NCBI GenBank assembly: GCA_051881815.1
Contig: JBJEQP010000038.1
Location: 1-64,000 of the forward strand
Direction: 5' to 3'
Source: UMGS363 sp051881815
GTDB taxonomy: Bacteria; Bacillota; Clostridia; Oscillospirales; Ruminococcaceae
DNA: 64,000 nt
Part shown: in pieces, positions 41,556 to 49,927 of the stretch
Layout of the letters: every line of letters starts with the position of its first letter
Position numbering within the stretch: the first letter of the stretch is position 1
Program-made: the position numbers and the translations under genes
Notes under the pieces: generated by a model
Databases searched by the model: none
What the model was told of the DNA's origin: nothing
The model's input: the letters and a program-made list of their open reading frames with translations, nothing else

Positions 41556-41693
41556 AAGAATCCCTTCCTTAATTTTGTCGGTGATTCATTCCGACAGATT
41601 TTCCTTTGATTTTCTTGAAAAAGTTGGTATTGCCTATATATTTTTAACACTACTATATATAATATATTTATTATACACAAATATATTATGGTA

Positions 41694-41724
41694 CAAAAAA
41701 ACCTTGCAGACGAATCTGCAAGGT
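41694..41724 (-). terminator. Terminator of the tRNA cluster
   Basis: Minus strand: ACCTTGCAGA / TCTGCAAGGT ten-base stem followed by TTTTTT, 8 bases after the tRNA-Tyr 3' end. Confidence 0.9.
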
Positions 41725-41731
41725 ATTTACA

Positions 41732-41815
41732 TGGTGGAGGAGGGTGGATTCGAACCACCGAAGCCGAAGCAACAGATTTACAGTCTGCCCCCTTTGGCCA
41801 CTCGGGAACTCCTCC
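41732..41815 (-). tRNA. tRNA-Tyr (anticodon GTA)
   Basis: Begins GGAGGAG on the minus strand and ends CTCCTCCACCA with encoded CCA. Anticodon arm CAGACTGTAAATCTG with GTA. A long variable arm (TGCTTCGGCTTCG region) is as expected for bacterial tRNA-Tyr. Last of a three-tRNA minus-strand cluster. Confidence 0.95.
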
Positions 41816-41853
41816 AAAAAAATATCTAAACAGTTTTAAAGCTGTTTAGAAAT

Positions 41854-41929
41854 TGGAGCTGGTGGACGGACTCGAACCCCCGACCTGCTGATTACAAATC
41901 AGCTGCTCTACCAACTGAGCTACACCAGC
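41854..41929 (-). tRNA. tRNA-Thr (anticodon TGT)
   Basis: GCTGGTG acceptor, TAGCTCAGTTGGTAGAGC D arm, CTGATTTGTAATCAG anticodon arm with TGT, GGTTCGAGTCC T arm, CACCAGCT plus encoded CCA. 76 bases. Confidence 0.95.
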
Positions 41930-42059
41930 TTGAATCTGATCTTTTTTGTTATCGTTTCAAGCGACTATTACATTCTAACACAAGATGCTTTATTTGTCAA
42001 TAGGAATTTGCATTATTTACAAATCGTTCACATTCTCTGCTTTTCTGACGAAAAATGAA

Positions 42060-42136
42060 TGGTCGGGGCGACAGGACTCGAACCTGCGGCATCTTGGTCC
42101 CAAACCAAGCACTCTACCAAACTGAGTTACGCCCCG
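42060..42136 (-). tRNA. tRNA-Pro (anticodon TGG)
   Basis: CGGGGCG acceptor, CTTGGTTTGGGACCAAG anticodon arm with TGG, GGTTCGAGTCC T arm, CGCCCCGA plus encoded CCA. 77 bases. Probably the first gene of the cluster. Confidence 0.95.
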
Positions 42137-42395
42137 AATTCAGCCTTATTATTATACCGTACGGGCATACTGTTTGTCAAGGGTCAATTATCGCTAAATC
42201 CGTATGCTTTTAGTTAGCTGTTTTGTTTATTATGACATAAATCGGGCATTTTAAACATAAGCTGTGGGATTATAGGTTGTTACATTCTGTTTTTTGTTGA
42301 AGTATAATTGAGGTTAAGATCATTTTTTTGCAAATTGCACTACAAAAACCCATTATATTTAATCATATTTTTTAGACATATTTATTAAATGCTTG

Positions 42396-42424
42396 TTGCA
42401 AATTTATGCGTTTTATGGTATAAT
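42396..42424 (+). promoter_or_regulatory. ATP synthase operon promoter
   Basis: TTGCAA (42396-42401), 17-bp spacer ending TGG, TATAAT (42419-42424), extended -10. Between tRNA-Pro and this promoter (42137-42395) I see nothing. Confidence 0.8.
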
Positions 42425-42456
42425 ACTATAAGTTTATTATGCCGGAGGTGAAAAGT

Positions 42457-42861
42457 GTGAGGATAAAGCTGTTCAGTGCCATGATAAATAAGGAACTGTC
42501 CTTCCTTTTGCCGCGCACTTTGATATTTGACGGCATCTTATACTTAATCACGCTGCCGTTCTTCGGGTTTCGGGTGGATATGCTGCTCGGACTGCTGCTT
42601 GGAACGTTCGTTATGCTGCTCAATTTCGTGATACTCGGGATATCCTCCGAGCACGCCGTTGAAAGACAGGTCGGCGCCGCAAAAAGGCTCATGGCTTTTT
42701 CCTACATCGGCAGATTTGCGATAATGGGCTGCCTTTTCGCTTTTTGCGTACTGACAGGGTGGGCGAACGTTGTTATGGCTGCGATCCCGACTATGTATCC
42801 GCGCTGGAGCTACACTCTTGATGCGGCGGTGAAAAAACGGAAGGAGGGGAAAGATCTATGA
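42457..42861 (+). CDS. atpI: ATP synthase subunit I (AtpI-like)
   Basis: 134 residues from GTG 42457; GGAGGTG at 42443-42449 fits this start, while the ATG at 42439 lies before it. Four membrane helices with positively charged ends, as in AtpI/UncI proteins that precede atpB. The family helps c-ring assembly, and in some species it matters for Mg or Na handling. Sequence conservation is low, so the name rests on topology and position. It overlaps atpB by 4 bp (ATGA). Confidence 0.75.
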   Translation: MRIKLFSAMINKELSFLLPRTLIFDGILYLITLPFFGFRVDMLLGLLLGTFVMLLNFVILGISSEHAVERQVGAAKRLMAFSYIGRFAIMGCLFAFCVLTGWANVVMAAIPTMYPRWSYTLDAAVKKRKEGKDL

Positions 42862-43586
42862 ATATAGACGTGCAGGGACCAAGACGGATGATACAGCTTC
42901 TTGACGAAGAGGGAAACATCAGGTTCGCTATTTCCGAATCGGTCGTTACGGGTTGGCTCGTTATCCTCGCCGTTCTGGCAGTCTGCCTTATTCTTACGCA
43001 CAATATGCAGAAGGTTCCTGCGAGCAAAAAACAATGCGCAGCGGAATATATCGTAAATTTCTGCAATAAGATGGTGCGCGACAATATGGGCGCCGACTGT
43101 ATGGGATACGCTCCTTATATCGGTGCGCTGTTCTGTTATATCCTGCTGGGAACGCTTATCTCGATGCTCGGCTTCAGAAGCATCACTGCCGACATCAGCG
43201 TTACAGGCACACTTGCGGCGGTAACGTTCGTGCTTATAACGTATAATAAGATATCGACGCAGGGTATCGGAAAATACCTTAAAACAATGATAAATCCGCT
43301 CAACATCATAAGCGAGATCGCAACTCCCGTTGCTATGGCACTTCGTCTTTTCGGCAACGTTGCAGGCGGTATGATCATCACGATCATCCTTTATGCGGCT
43401 CTCGGTTCGGCAAGCGGAGCGCTCTACAATCTTATCGGTATCCATGCGGAAACCTATTACTTCAATATCTTCCAGATAGGTATTCCTGCGGTTTTATCGG
43501 TCTATTTTGACCTTTTCTCCGGTACGATCCAGTCCTATGTATTTATCATGCTTACAATGATCTATATTCAGATGGGACGCGAATAA
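42858..43586 (+). CDS. atpB: F-type ATP synthase subunit a
   Basis: 242 residues with GGAGG upstream, five or six membrane helices. The essential Arg lies in PVAMALRLFGNVAGGMIITIIL (about 160-180). NPLNIISEIA before it is the usual a-subunit loop. The C-terminal helix has FDLFSGTIQSYVFIMLTMIYI, the other conserved block. Forms the ion half-channels against the c ring. Confidence 0.95.
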   Translation: MNIDVQGPRRMIQLLDEEGNIRFAISESVVTGWLVILAVLAVCLILTHNMQKVPASKKQCAAEYIVNFCNKMVRDNMGADCMGYAPYIGALFCYILLGTLISMLGFRSITADISVTGTLAAVTFVLITYNKISTQGIGKYLKTMINPLNIISEIATPVAMALRLFGNVAGGMIITIILYAALGSASGALYNLIGIHAETYYFNIFQIGIPAVLSVYFDLFSGTIQSYVFIMLTMIYIQMGRE

Positions 43587-43618
43587 GTTCAAATTCAATT
43601 TTTGGAGGTTATTTAACT

Positions 43619-43897
43619 ATGGAAAACGAAGCTTTATTGCAGGCTCAGAGTATTGTACTCGCAGGTCAGGCGATCGGCGCAGGACTTGCAATGATCGCAG
43701 GTATCGGCCCGGGTATCGGTGAAGGCTACGCAGTCGGCAAGACTATCGAAACTATCGGCCGCCAGCCCGAGATCAAGGGTGAAGTTACACCGACAATGTT
43801 CGTTGGATGCGCTGTTGCCGAAACAACAGGTATCTACGGTCTGTTCGTTGCTATCATGCTCCTGTTCGCTAATCCGTTCCTCAAGTACTTGGGTTAA
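43619..43897 (+). CDS. atpE: F-type ATP synthase subunit c, two-carboxylate type
   Basis: 92 residues, two helices, TTGGAGG upstream. The outer helix has the ion site V66-A-E68-T69-T70-G-I-Y73, matching the Na+-type V-x-E-S/T-T-x-x-Y pattern. In the inner helix, where Na+ rotors of Ilyobacter type have Gln32 (GIGQGYAAGK), this protein has Glu35 (GIGEGYAVGK). Offsets agree exactly (+3). A Glu at both places is the motif described for the Fusobacterium nucleatum c ring. This predicts Na+ coupling with a co-bound proton. Confidence 0.95.
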   Translation: MENEALLQAQSIVLAGQAIGAGLAMIAGIGPGIGEGYAVGKTIETIGRQPEIKGEVTPTMFVGCAVAETTGIYGLFVAIMLLFANPFLKYLG

Positions 43898-43935
43898 GAT
43901 TAAAAGAATTTTAGAACGGGAGGCAGAATAAGCCT

Positions 43936-44436
43936 ATGTCAACTAATTTGGAATTTTTCTCAATTGATCTGACCACGATCGTAGGCACTCTGGCTAACCT
44001 TTTGATCCTGTTTCTTGTTGTCAAGCATTTTCTTTTTGACAAGGTGAACGCTATTCTTGAAGCGAGAAAGACGGAAGTCGAAAAAACATACGAGGAAGCT
44101 GACGAAAAGCTGAAAAACGCCAAGGAGCTTGAGGCTGAATACACCGAAAAGCTTGCAGGCGCAAAGGAAGAGTCGGCTGAAATAATCAAGAATGCCACCA
44201 AAAAGGCGCAGAAGCGCTCCGACGAGATCATTTCCGAGGCTCAGGACGAGGCTCGTGCGATCACGGTCAAGGCTAATGCTGACATCGAAAAGGAAAAGAA
44301 ACGCGCTGTTAATCAGATAAAGGACGATATTTCCGATATTGCGATCTCGATCGCAGAAAAGGTCGTTTCTAAAGAGATCGACCCCAAGACCCACGATGAG
44401 CTTATTGACAGCTTTATCGACGGCATCGGAGAATAA
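43936..44436 (+). CDS. atpF: F-type ATP synthase subunit b
   Basis: 166 residues. One N-terminal membrane helix (TTIVGTLANLLILFLVVKHFLF), then a long charged coiled coil (about 35-140: KVNAILEARKTEVEKTYEEADEKLKNAKELEAEY) that forms the outer stalk. GGGAGG lies upstream. Lies between atpE and atpH in the standard order. Length is normal. Confidence 0.95.
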   Translation: MSTNLEFFSIDLTTIVGTLANLLILFLVVKHFLFDKVNAILEARKTEVEKTYEEADEKLKNAKELEAEYTEKLAGAKEESAEIIKNATKKAQKRSDEIISEAQDEARAITVKANADIEKEKKRAVNQIKDDISDIAISIAEKVVSKEIDPKTHDELIDSFIDGIGE

Positions 44437-44456
44437 TCGGGAAAGGTCAGGTTCTT

Positions 44457-44999
44457 ATGGCAGGTTCGGTTGGAAATGTGTACTCCGAAGCTTTGTTTGA
44501 ACTTGCCGCCGAGCAGAACTGCGCAGAGGAGACCTTTAACGAGCTTATGGCTCTTAAAAAGATATGGCAGGAAACCCCCGAGGTATCAAAGCTTCTGAAA
44601 TCCCCTACATTAAGTGTTGCGGAAAGGCTCGAAGCTGCTGAAAAGATCTTCAAGGGCAGAGTTTCCGACCAGATGTTCAACTTCCTTTGCGTTTTGACCG
44701 AAAAGAGCCGTGCGGATCATCTCCCGGAGATAGCGGACTGCTACAAGGAGAGATGGTACGACAAGAGCGGAATTGCCGAAGTAACGGTGACTTCCGACAG
44801 ACCTCTTTCGGACAAACAGCGGGACAAGCTTATCGACAAGCTTGAAAAGGTCTATGGCAAGAAGATCATTCTTGAAGAAAAGACCGACAGCTCCCTTATC
44901 GGCGGAATGAAGGTCAGCTACAACGGAACGCTCCTTGACGGTACTGTAAAGAATCGTCTTGAATCGCTCCGCAAACAGATAAAGGGTACGATCGCTTAA
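44457..44999 (+). CDS. atpH: F-type ATP synthase subunit delta
   Basis: 180 residues, helical N-terminal domain (VYSEALFELAAEQNCAEETFNELMALK) that caps F1, and a C-terminal part with the conserved EVTVTSDRPLSDKQRDKLIDKLEK and DSSLIGGMKVSYNGTLLDGTVKNRLESLR. It joins F1 to the b stalk. Confidence 0.95.
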   Translation: MAGSVGNVYSEALFELAAEQNCAEETFNELMALKKIWQETPEVSKLLKSPTLSVAERLEAAEKIFKGRVSDQMFNFLCVLTEKSRADHLPEIADCYKERWYDKSGIAEVTVTSDRPLSDKQRDKLIDKLEKVYGKKIILEEKTDSSLIGGMKVSYNGTLLDGTVKNRLESLRKQIKGTIA

Positions 45000-45052
45000 A
45001 GATCAAAGCATTAAAATTTAAGCATAAATAAATTATGAAAGTTGGTGTAATG

Positions 45053-46570
45053 ATGGATTTACGCCCGGATGAGATCACCGGTATAATCAAAGAACAGATC
45101 AAGAACTACAATTCAAAGATCGAGCTTTCCGATACCGGAACCGTTGTCACGGTCGGCGACGGTATCGCAAGGATCCACGGACTTGAAAAATGTATGTCCG
45201 GCGAACTTCTTGAGTTTGAAAACGGCGTTTATGCCATGGCGCTCAATCTTGAACAGGAGTTTGTCGGAGCGGTTATGCTCGGTTCGGACTCGGGTATCAA
45301 GGAGGGCGATACCGTAAAGAGAACGGGACGCATCATGTCCGTTCCCGTAGGTGAGGAGCTTCTCGGAAGAGTCGTAAACTCGCTCGGTCAGCCTATCGAC
45401 GGCAAGGGCGCTATCCTTACGGATAAGACCATGCCTATCGAGAAGACCGCTCTCGGTATCATCACAAGAAAATCAGTAAGCCGTCCTCTCCAGACAGGCA
45501 TCAAGGCTATCGACGCTATGATCCCTATCGGCAGAGGTCAGCGTGAGCTTATCATCGGTGACAGACAGACAGGTAAAACTGCTATTGCGCTCGATACTAT
45601 CATCAATCAGAAGGGCAAGGACGTTATCTGTATCTATGTTGCCATCGGTCAGAAGCGTTCCACAGTTGCAAACGTTGTTGAAACGCTTGAAAAGAACGGC
45701 GCAATGGATTATACCATTGTTGTTTCCGCAACAGCTTCCGAGCTCGCACCGCTGCAGTATATAGCTCCTTATTCGGGCTGTGCAATGGGTGAATATTTCC
45801 TCGAACAGGGCAAGGACGTACTCTGCGTCTATGACGACCTGTCGAAGCATGCTGTTGCTTATCGTACACTTTCCCTTCTCCTCAAGCGTCCGCCGGGACG
45901 TGAAGCTTACCCCGGAGATGTATTCTATCTCCATTCAAGACTGCTCGAACGTGCTTGCTGCCTTAACGAAAACTACGGCGGCGGTTCGCTTACCGCGCTT
46001 CCTATCATTGAAACGCAGGCAGGCGACGTTTCGGCATATATCCCCACAAACGTTATTTCCATCACAGACGGTCAGATATTCCTCGAAACAGACCTTTTCA
46101 ACGCAGGTATCCGTCCTGCCGTAAACCCCGGTATCTCCGTATCCCGTGTAGGCGGCGCTGCGCAGATCAAGGCTATGAAAAAGGTTTCCGGTTCGCTCAA
46201 GCTCACATACTCGCAGTATCGTGAACTTCAGTCGTTCTCACAGTTCGGCTCCGACCTCGATAAGGACACAAAGGAGCGTCTTGCTCTCGGTGAAAGAGTC
46301 GTTGAAGTTCTCAAGCAGGACAGAAATTCGCCTATCGCCGTTGAAAATCAGGTTCTTATCATCTATGCCGTAACGCATAACTATCTCAAGGATATCGCCG
46401 TTTCGGATGTTCTCGAATTCCAGAACGAAATGTTCGATTTCATAGCAGAATCTCACCCCGACATTACCGAAACTATCAGAACGCAGAAGGTTCTCACCCC
46501 CGAGGCTGAGGATGAGCTCAAGGAAGCGCTCAGTGAGTTTGTCAAGAAGTTCCTTGCCGCAAAGGCTTGA
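45053..46570 (+). CDS. atpA: F-type ATP synthase subunit alpha
   Basis: 505 residues from ATG 45053 (MDLRPDEITGIIKEQI, the family's usual start). ATGs at 45035 and 45050 are also in frame, and only a weak GGTG site is seen. Walker A is GDRQTGKTA (about 170). DDLSKHAVAYR and RPPGREAYPGDVFYLHSRLLERA (about 285) are the conserved nucleotide-site blocks, and PGISVSRVGGAAQIKAMK carries the arginine finger. Forms the alpha3beta3 hexamer with AtpD. Confidence 0.96.
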   Translation: MDLRPDEITGIIKEQIKNYNSKIELSDTGTVVTVGDGIARIHGLEKCMSGELLEFENGVYAMALNLEQEFVGAVMLGSDSGIKEGDTVKRTGRIMSVPVGEELLGRVVNSLGQPIDGKGAILTDKTMPIEKTALGIITRKSVSRPLQTGIKAIDAMIPIGRGQRELIIGDRQTGKTAIALDTIINQKGKDVICIYVAIGQKRSTVANVVETLEKNGAMDYTIVVSATASELAPLQYIAPYSGCAMGEYFLEQGKDVLCVYDDLSKHAVAYRTLSLLLKRPPGREAYPGDVFYLHSRLLERACCLNENYGGGSLTALPIIETQAGDVSAYIPTNVISITDGQIFLETDLFNAGIRPAVNPGISVSRVGGAAQIKAMKKVSGSLKLTYSQYRELQSFSQFGSDLDKDTKERLALGERVVEVLKQDRNSPIAVENQVLIIYAVTHNYLKDIAVSDVLEFQNEMFDFIAESHPDITETIRTQKVLTPEAEDELKEALSEFVKKFLAAKA

Positions 46571-46610
46571 ACCGCTGACTGAAAAAAGGTAAAGAAAGGA
46601 TGGATTTTGT

Positions 46611-47480
46611 ATGGCTTCGGGCAATATGAAAAGCATAAAAAGGCGTATCAAGAGCGTTGAGTCCACTCTGCAGATAACCAAAGCCATGGAAGTAGTTTCG
46701 TCCTCGAAGCTGCGAAAGGCAAAGGAAAAAGCAGACAAGGCTCGTCCGTTCTATAAAGCGCTGCATGAAACAATGTGCGAGATCCAATCCGAAAATGAGA
46801 ACTTCTTTTCTCCCTTCACCCGTAAGCAGCAGGGCGCAGGCACGGTAATGCTTGTCGTTATCGCAGGCGACCGAGGTCTTGCAGGCGGCTTTAACTCAAA
46901 TATCACAAAGCTTGCAGCAGCTCGTATAAAAGAGCTTACGGAAGAGGGCAGCAAGGTCAAGGTTCTTGCTGTCGGCAAAAAATCAGCCGAATATTTCACC
47001 AAGCACGGCTATGACGTTGTACAGACCTATGTCAATGTCGGTCAGGATCTGCGCATAAACGGCGCAGCTGCCATTGCCGATGATATAGTTGTACCGTATC
47101 TTAAAGGCGAGGTCACATCGGTGGAGCTTGTTTCGACAGAGTTCGTTTCAACGCTCTCACAGGTCGCAAAGTTCAGCCCTATCCTTCCGCTCGATATTCC
47201 GAAGCAGGAAAAGAGGGTGCGTGAGCTTCCGATATATGAACCGTCGCCCGAGGCTGTTTTTAACGCCATTGTTCCCAAATATATCACAGGCGTTGTTTAT
47301 TCTGCGATAGTCGAAAGCTTTGCCGCAGAGCAGGCTGCAAGAAGAAGCGCTATGGAAAACGCTTCGGACAACGCAGGAGAGATGATCTCCAATCTTTCGC
47401 TCGTTTACAACAGAGCGCGTCAGTCCGCGATCACTCAGGAGATCACGGAGATCGTCGGCGGTGCTTCCGCACAGGAATGA
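46611..47480 (+). CDS. atpG: F-type ATP synthase subunit gamma
   Basis: 289 residues. N-terminal helix MKSIKRRIKSVESTLQITKAMEVVSSSKLRKA and C-terminal helix ENASDNAGEMISNLSLVYNRARQSAITQEITEIVGGASA form the rotor coiled coil. The middle has VVIAGDRGLAGGFNSNI. Central rotating shaft of F1. Confidence 0.96.
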   Translation: MASGNMKSIKRRIKSVESTLQITKAMEVVSSSKLRKAKEKADKARPFYKALHETMCEIQSENENFFSPFTRKQQGAGTVMLVVIAGDRGLAGGFNSNITKLAAARIKELTEEGSKVKVLAVGKKSAEYFTKHGYDVVQTYVNVGQDLRINGAAAIADDIVVPYLKGEVTSVELVSTEFVSTLSQVAKFSPILPLDIPKQEKRVRELPIYEPSPEAVFNAIVPKYITGVVYSAIVESFAAEQAARRSAMENASDNAGEMISNLSLVYNRARQSAITQEITEIVGGASAQE

Positions 47481-47549
47481 CCGTCCGTTTAAACGCCCGA
47501 TCGCAATTTTTGATCGCACACCCAATTTGAAACAAGAGGTGATCATTTG

Positions 47550-48953
47550 ATGCCACAGAAAAATATCGGAAAGGTCGTTCAGATCATCGGTGCGGTAGTC
47601 GATATCGCATTTGAAAAGGACAATCTTCCGAATCTTCTGAATGCAATAGAAATTGACAACAACGGTGAAAAGCTTGTCTGCGAGGTCGCACAGCATATCG
47701 GCGATGACGTTGTAAGATGTATCGCTATGTCCTCCACAGACGGACTTGTCAGAGGTGTTGACGCAGTTGATACAGGCAGTCCTATCACCGTTCCCGTCGG
47801 CAGAGGTACGCTCGGAAGAATTTTCAACATTCTCGGCGAACCCGTTGACAACAAGCCCGCTCCCGAAAACGCAGAGAGATGGGCTATCCACAGAGAAGCG
47901 CCGTCCTACGAAGAACAGGCTGCCGCTAACGAGATCCTTGAAACAGGTATCAAGGTAATCGACCTTATCTGTCCTTACCTCAAGGGCGGTAAGATCGGCC
48001 TTTTCGGAGGCGCAGGCGTTGGCAAGACGGTCCTTATCCAGGAGCTTATCAACAACGTTGCTAACCAGCACGGCGGTATCTCCGTTTTCACAGGCGTTGG
48101 AGAACGTACCCGTGAGGGCAACGACCTTTATAACGAAATGACCGAGTCGGGAGTTATCGACAAGACCGTCCTTGTTTACGGTCAGATGAACGAACCGCCC
48201 GGAGCAAGAATGAGAGTAGGTCTTTCGGGACTTACAATGGCTGAATATTTCCGTGACGTTGAAGGACAGGACGTTCTTCTCTTCATCGACAATATCTTCC
48301 GTTTCACACAGGCAGGCTCGGAGGTTTCCGCACTTCTCGGACGTATGCCGTCTGCCGTTGGTTACCAGCCGACGCTCGCAACGGAAATGGGCGCTCTCCA
48401 GGAGCGTATCACTTCAACGAGCAAGGGCTCTATCACATCGGTTCAGGCTGTTTACGTTCCTGCCGATGACCTTACAGACCCTGCACCTGCTACAACATTC
48501 GCACACCTTGACGCTACAACGGTTCTTTCAAGAGATATCGCTTCGCTCGGTATCTACCCTGCAGTTGATCCGCTCGATTCGACCTCAAGAATTCTTTCTC
48601 CCGATATCGTCGGAAAAGAGCATTACGAAACCGCAAGAGCCGTTCAGAACATCCTCCAGCGTTATACAGAGCTTCAGGATATCATCGCTATCATGGGTAT
48701 GGACGAGCTTTCCGACGAAGATAAGCTCACCGTTTCAAGAGCAAGAAAGATACAGCGTTTCCTTTCACAGCCGTTCTCCGTTGCGGAGCAGTTCACAGGC
48801 TATGAGGGTAAGTATGTACCGCTCAAGGAAACTATCAGAGGCTTCAAGGAGATCATCGAAGGTCTTCACGACGACCTACCCGAGTCAGCATTCCTTTTCG
48901 CAGGCACGATCGACGAAGTAGTTGAAAAAGCGAAAAATATGAACGCTGAATGA
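47550..48953 (+). CDS. atpD: F-type ATP synthase subunit beta
   Basis: 467 residues from ATG 47550, GAGGTGA 7 bases upstream. Walker A GGAGVGKTVLIQEL (about 150), the catalytic Glu in GERTREGNDLY (about 185), DVLLFIDNIFRFTQAGSEVSALLGRMPSAVGYQPTLATEMG (about 235-275) and the DELSD sequence (DELSDEDK here) near 390. The catalytic subunit. Confidence 0.97.
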   Translation: MPQKNIGKVVQIIGAVVDIAFEKDNLPNLLNAIEIDNNGEKLVCEVAQHIGDDVVRCIAMSSTDGLVRGVDAVDTGSPITVPVGRGTLGRIFNILGEPVDNKPAPENAERWAIHREAPSYEEQAAANEILETGIKVIDLICPYLKGGKIGLFGGAGVGKTVLIQELINNVANQHGGISVFTGVGERTREGNDLYNEMTESGVIDKTVLVYGQMNEPPGARMRVGLSGLTMAEYFRDVEGQDVLLFIDNIFRFTQAGSEVSALLGRMPSAVGYQPTLATEMGALQERITSTSKGSITSVQAVYVPADDLTDPAPATTFAHLDATTVLSRDIASLGIYPAVDPLDSTSRILSPDIVGKEHYETARAVQNILQRYTELQDIIAIMGMDELSDEDKLTVSRARKIQRFLSQPFSVAEQFTGYEGKYVPLKETIRGFKEIIEGLHDDLPESAFLFAGTIDEVVEKAKNMNAE

Positions 48954-48967
48954 TCGGAGGTGGAATA

Positions 48968-49375
48968 ATGGCTGCAGAGTTCAGACTCTCGATCATTACT
49001 CCCGAAAAGACGTTTTATGACGATGAAACTTCAATGGTCATCGTCAGAACAACGGAGGGAGATATCGGTATCCTCGCAAATCATACAAGCCTTGTGGCAA
49101 GCCTTCCGTCAGGCCCCGTAAAGATCAAAAATCAGGACGGGACCTTCAGGATCGCAGCGCTTTCGTCGGGTATAATCAAGGTCGGCGGAAATAAGGTTTC
49201 GATCATCGCAAATGCTGTTGAATGGGCGGATGAAATTGATCTTGACTGGGCGAAACGCTCCGAAGCGGAAGCAAGAGAAAAGCTCCAACAGCTTGAAGAT
49301 AAGCACGAGCTTGACATTGCGGAAGCAAAGCTGCGCAGAGCACTCAACAGAATCAGTGTACATTCGATGAAATAA
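48968..49375 (+). CDS. atpC: F-type ATP synthase subunit epsilon
   Basis: 135 residues from ATG 48968; GGAGGTGG precedes it. An upstream ATG at 48950 overlaps the atpD stop but has no site. Beta sandwich first (FRLSIITPEKTFYDDETSMVIVRTTEGDIGILANHTSLVASL), then the two-helix end (WAKRSEAEAREKLQQLEDKHELDIAEAKLRRALNRI). It regulates and couples F1 to the c ring. Last gene of the operon. Confidence 0.95.
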   Translation: MAAEFRLSIITPEKTFYDDETSMVIVRTTEGDIGILANHTSLVASLPSGPVKIKNQDGTFRIAALSSGIIKVGGNKVSIIANAVEWADEIDLDWAKRSEAEAREKLQQLEDKHELDIAEAKLRRALNRISVHSMK

Positions 49376-49426
49376 AAAGCCGCAGTGCTGCGAAGCCAAG
49401 CAGCTGGTCAAGCTGAGCACAGCTTG

Positions 49427-49455
49427 CGGGGTCGAGGGGCGGAGCCCTCGTCGCT
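49427..49455. repeat. GC-rich palindrome (CGAGGGGCGGAGCCCTCG)
   Basis: CGAGGG / CCCTCG arms inside GGGGTCGAGGGGCGGAGC; this motif type is frequent in Ruminococcus-like intergenic DNA. It lies in the 552-bp gap behind atpC. Confidence 0.5.
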
Positions 49456-49526
49456 TCCGCAGAAGCGAAACATCCTAAACTTTAGCGAATAATCTGCCGC
49501 AAAAGCAAAATCACTAACAAATAAAA

Positions 49527-49603
49527 AAGCGCAATTCACGATAAAAAGGTGAAACAGAACGTGAGAAATCATTCTGAAAACCCAAAAATCGTGAATTGCG
49601 CTT
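49527..49603. terminator. Long-loop hairpin after ATP synthase operon
   Basis: Perfect 16-bp stem AAGCGCAATTCACGAT / ATCGTGAATTGCGCTT with a 45-base loop. Only ATTCTTTATT follows, so its strength as a terminator is uncertain; the loop is unusually large. Confidence 0.5.
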
Positions 49604-49629
49604 ATTCTTTATTAGTGGAACAACTATCC

Positions 49630-49674
49630 TTGAAGTGTAAATACACGAACAAAGAGAGTGTATTTACGCTTCAA
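49630..49674. repeat. 17-bp stem hairpin of unknown role
   Basis: TTGAAGTGTAAATACAC / GTGTATTTACGCTTCAA with an 11-base loop and one G-T type change. No T-run follows. Confidence 0.5.
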
Positions 49675-49797
49675 CTCAATATGAATAGCTATTCAATATG
49701 AAGTGAAAAAATGTCATAAATGAATTTTTTGGTGTTTTTTACGGTAAAATCACAGTTCTATGCAGAAATGTTCAGCTTATGTCTGTGCAATTCGTTA

Positions 49798-49826
49798 TTG
49801 ACATTTTTTTACCGATGATTTATAAT
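49798..49826 (+). promoter_or_regulatory. Chemoreceptor promoter
   Basis: TTGACA (49798-49803), 17-bp spacer, TATAAT (49821-49826), both perfect. Confidence 0.85.
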
Positions 49827-49852
49827 ATAAATATAATATTTGAAGCAAGGGC

Positions 49853-49905
49853 GCTCCGTAATAAAGAGACCGTTTGAACGGTTCTTTATTGACGGAGCTT
49901 TTTAT
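49853..49905 (+). terminator. Terminator-like hairpin in chemoreceptor leader
   Basis: Stem GCTCCGTAATAAAGAGACCGT / ACGGTTCTTTATTGACGGAGC (about 20 bp with two single-base bulges), then TTTTTATTT. It begins only about 20 nt after the predicted transcript start and ends 22 bp before the gene. Confidence 0.75.
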
Positions 49906-49927
49906 TTAATGGAAAGGCGGCGTCACA

